Below, piece after piece: positions 62,883 through 64,000 of a stretch of DNA of 64,000 nt; positions within the stretch are counted from its first letter, which is position 1; the number at the start of each line of letters is the position of its first letter. A program made the position numbers and the translations under genes. The notes beneath the pieces were generated by a model that had not been told where the DNA came from, did not search any database, and worked only from the letters and a program-made list of their open reading frames with translations. Origin of the DNA: Psychrobacter arenosus (lineage in GTDB: Bacteria; Pseudomonadota; Gammaproteobacteria; Pseudomonadales; Moraxellaceae); the NCBI RefSeq assembly GCF_904848165.1, contig NZ_LR884459.1, forward strand, positions 744,001 to 808,000. Reading direction: 5' to 3'.

Positions 62883-63976
62883 AAGACCGCCTCGCCCATT
62901 TCACGGCAGCCGACTTTCTTCAGACCAGCCGTATCGCTATCTGCGCTTAAGATATCAGCAGTACGTAGACCATCATCCAATACCGCACTGACGGCATCTT
63001 CGATAGCCACAGCAGCCGCTTCTTGCTTAAAGGTATAACGCAGCATCATTGCCACTGATAAAATGGTCGCTAATGGGTTCGCCAAGTCTTGACCGGCGAT
63101 ATCAGGAGCTGAACCATGGCAAGGCTCATACATGCCTTTACCATTGGCATCCAAGCTTGCTGAAGGCAACATACCGATAGAGCCGGTCAACATAGCGGCT
63201 TCGTCTGACAAAATATCGCCAAACATATTGCCCGTGACCATCACGTCAAACTGCTTCGGATTTTTAATCAGCTGCATACAAGCATTATCCGCATACATAT
63301 GCGATAGCGCCACATCGGTATAGCTTTCTTGCTGCATATCGGTCATCGTCTGCTTCCACAGCTCAGTGACTTCTAAGACGTTGGCTTTATCTACTGAGCA
63401 GACTTTAGCAGGACGGCCTAGCGCTTCCGCACGGACTTGGGCTAATTCAAAGGCGACCTTACCAATACGTTGGATTTCACTGGTGCTATACACCATGGTG
63501 TTATAGCCTTGCTGCTCACCGTTCTCTAGCGTACGGATACCGCGAGGCTCACCGAAATAGATACCGCCTGTCAATTCACGGACGATTAGCAAATCCAAAC
63601 CATTGATAATCTCTGGCTTGATACTAGAAGCATTGGCTAATTGTGGATACAGTTTCGCCACGCGTAGGTTAGCAAACAAGCCCAACTCACTACGAATTTT
63701 TAGTAGACCACGCTCTGGACGAATACTGCGCTCAATAGCATCCCACTTTGGACCACCTACTGCTCCTAACAGAACCGCATCCGCTGCCTGTGCTTTTTGC
63801 AAAGTATCTGCGGGTAAAGGCTCGCCACTTTCATCAATAGCTGCCCCACCGATCAACCCAGACTCCAAGGTTAAATTTAGCGCAAACTTCGCATCCACGG
63901 CTTTTAGCACGTCGATTGCTTGTGTCATGATTTCCGGGCCAATACCATCGCCAGCTAGAGTTAATACGGTTGCCAT
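62867..63976 (-). CDS. leuB: 3-isopropylmalate dehydrogenase
   Basis: LeuB oxidises and decarboxylates 3-isopropylmalate with NAD in leucine synthesis. The 369-residue protein has [11 protein letters not shown] at the N-terminus, [11 protein letters not shown] and [33 protein letters not shown] and [12 protein letters not shown] follow. [18 protein letters not shown] and [14 protein letters not shown] hold the metal and cofactor residues. ATG 63976 is chosen with AAGGA five bases upstream; the ORF can extend five codons further but less plausibly. leuCD would be expected to the right, outside the window. Confidence 0.97.
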   Translation of the reverse strand: MATVLTLAGDGIGPEIMTQAIDVLKAVDAKFALNLTLESGLIGGAAIDESGEPLPADTLQKAQAADAVLLGAVGGPKWDAIERSIRPERGLLKIRSELGLFANLRVAKLYPQLANASSIKPEIINGLDLLIVRELTGGIYFGEPRGIRTLENGEQQGYNTMVYSTSEIQRIGKVAFELAQVRAEALGRPAKVCSVDKANVLEVTELWKQTMTDMQQESYTDVALSHMYADNACMQLIKNPKQFDVMVTGNMFGDILSDEAAMLTGSIGMLPSASLDANGKGMYEPCHGSAPDIAGQDLANPLATILSVAMMLRYTFKQEAAAVAIEDAVSAVLDDGLRTADILSADSDTAGLKKVGCREMGEAVLAKLK

Positions 63977-64000
63977 GTGATTCCTTTGCATGATTAGAAA

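Overview
The window looks like a chromosomal segment of a gammaproteobacterium of the family Moraxellaceae, most probably Psychrobacter. I infer this from moderate G+C, coding style, scattered type II secretion genes, the fimV-truA neighbourhood and the protein families present. No database search was possible. Most of it is ordinary housekeeping sequence. There is no rRNA, CRISPR array, prophage or complete insertion sequence.

Layout. 1-11.5 kb: an AAA ATPase cut by the left edge, rtcA, queC, a membrane FMN glutamate-synthase-like protein, a phosphodiester glycosidase lipoprotein, ychF, a histidine-rich lipoprotein behind a near-perfect Zur box, a dGTPase-like gene and a FabR-like regulator. 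11.6-21 kb: mostly minus strand, with minor pseudopilins gspH-I-J-K, a TetR regulator, a TatD hydrolase, the secretion ATPase gspE, trmO and a rhodanese lipoprotein, plus one plus-strand hexapeptide acyltransferase. 21-44.5 kb: a large lipid-catabolism region. It holds an SDR/Baeyer-Villiger monooxygenase fusion, a FATP-type acyl-CoA synthetase, a 0.8-kb cluster of palindromic repeats, fpr, an iron alcohol dehydrogenase, three fadD paralogues, a CaiB-type CoA transferase, a FadB-like protein, a thiolase, two acyl-CoA dehydrogenase paralogues and a TetR regulator. A repeated palindrome, GGTAAT-N4-ATTACC, lies in front of both acyl-CoA dehydrogenase genes. 45-51 kb: phoD, tRNA-Leu(CAA), then a translationally coupled Nudix hydrolase and PLD-nuclease/SF2-helicase pair that looks like a defence module. 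51-64 kb: a UPF0227/YqiA-like protein without its nucleophile, dinB, a 173-bp MITE-like element just ahead of queA, a FimV apparently split into two genes, an asparaginase-like gene, truA, infA, an L,D-transpeptidase and leuB.

How the genes fit together. The 21-44 kb region can activate fatty acids (FadD, FATP) and take them through beta-oxidation (acyl-CoA dehydrogenase, FadB-like, thiolase). The fusion enzyme, alcohol dehydrogenase and CoA transferase would feed in less common substrates such as secondary alcohols, ketones or branched acyl chains. QueC and QueA belong to queuosine synthesis; TrmO, TruA and RtcA are other RNA-processing enzymes. The observations most worth following up are the Zur-box/His-rich MliC-like lipoprotein, the SDR-BVMO fusion, the shared operators in the fatty-acid locus, the Nudix-helicase pair beside tRNA-Leu, the split FimV and the MITE at queA.
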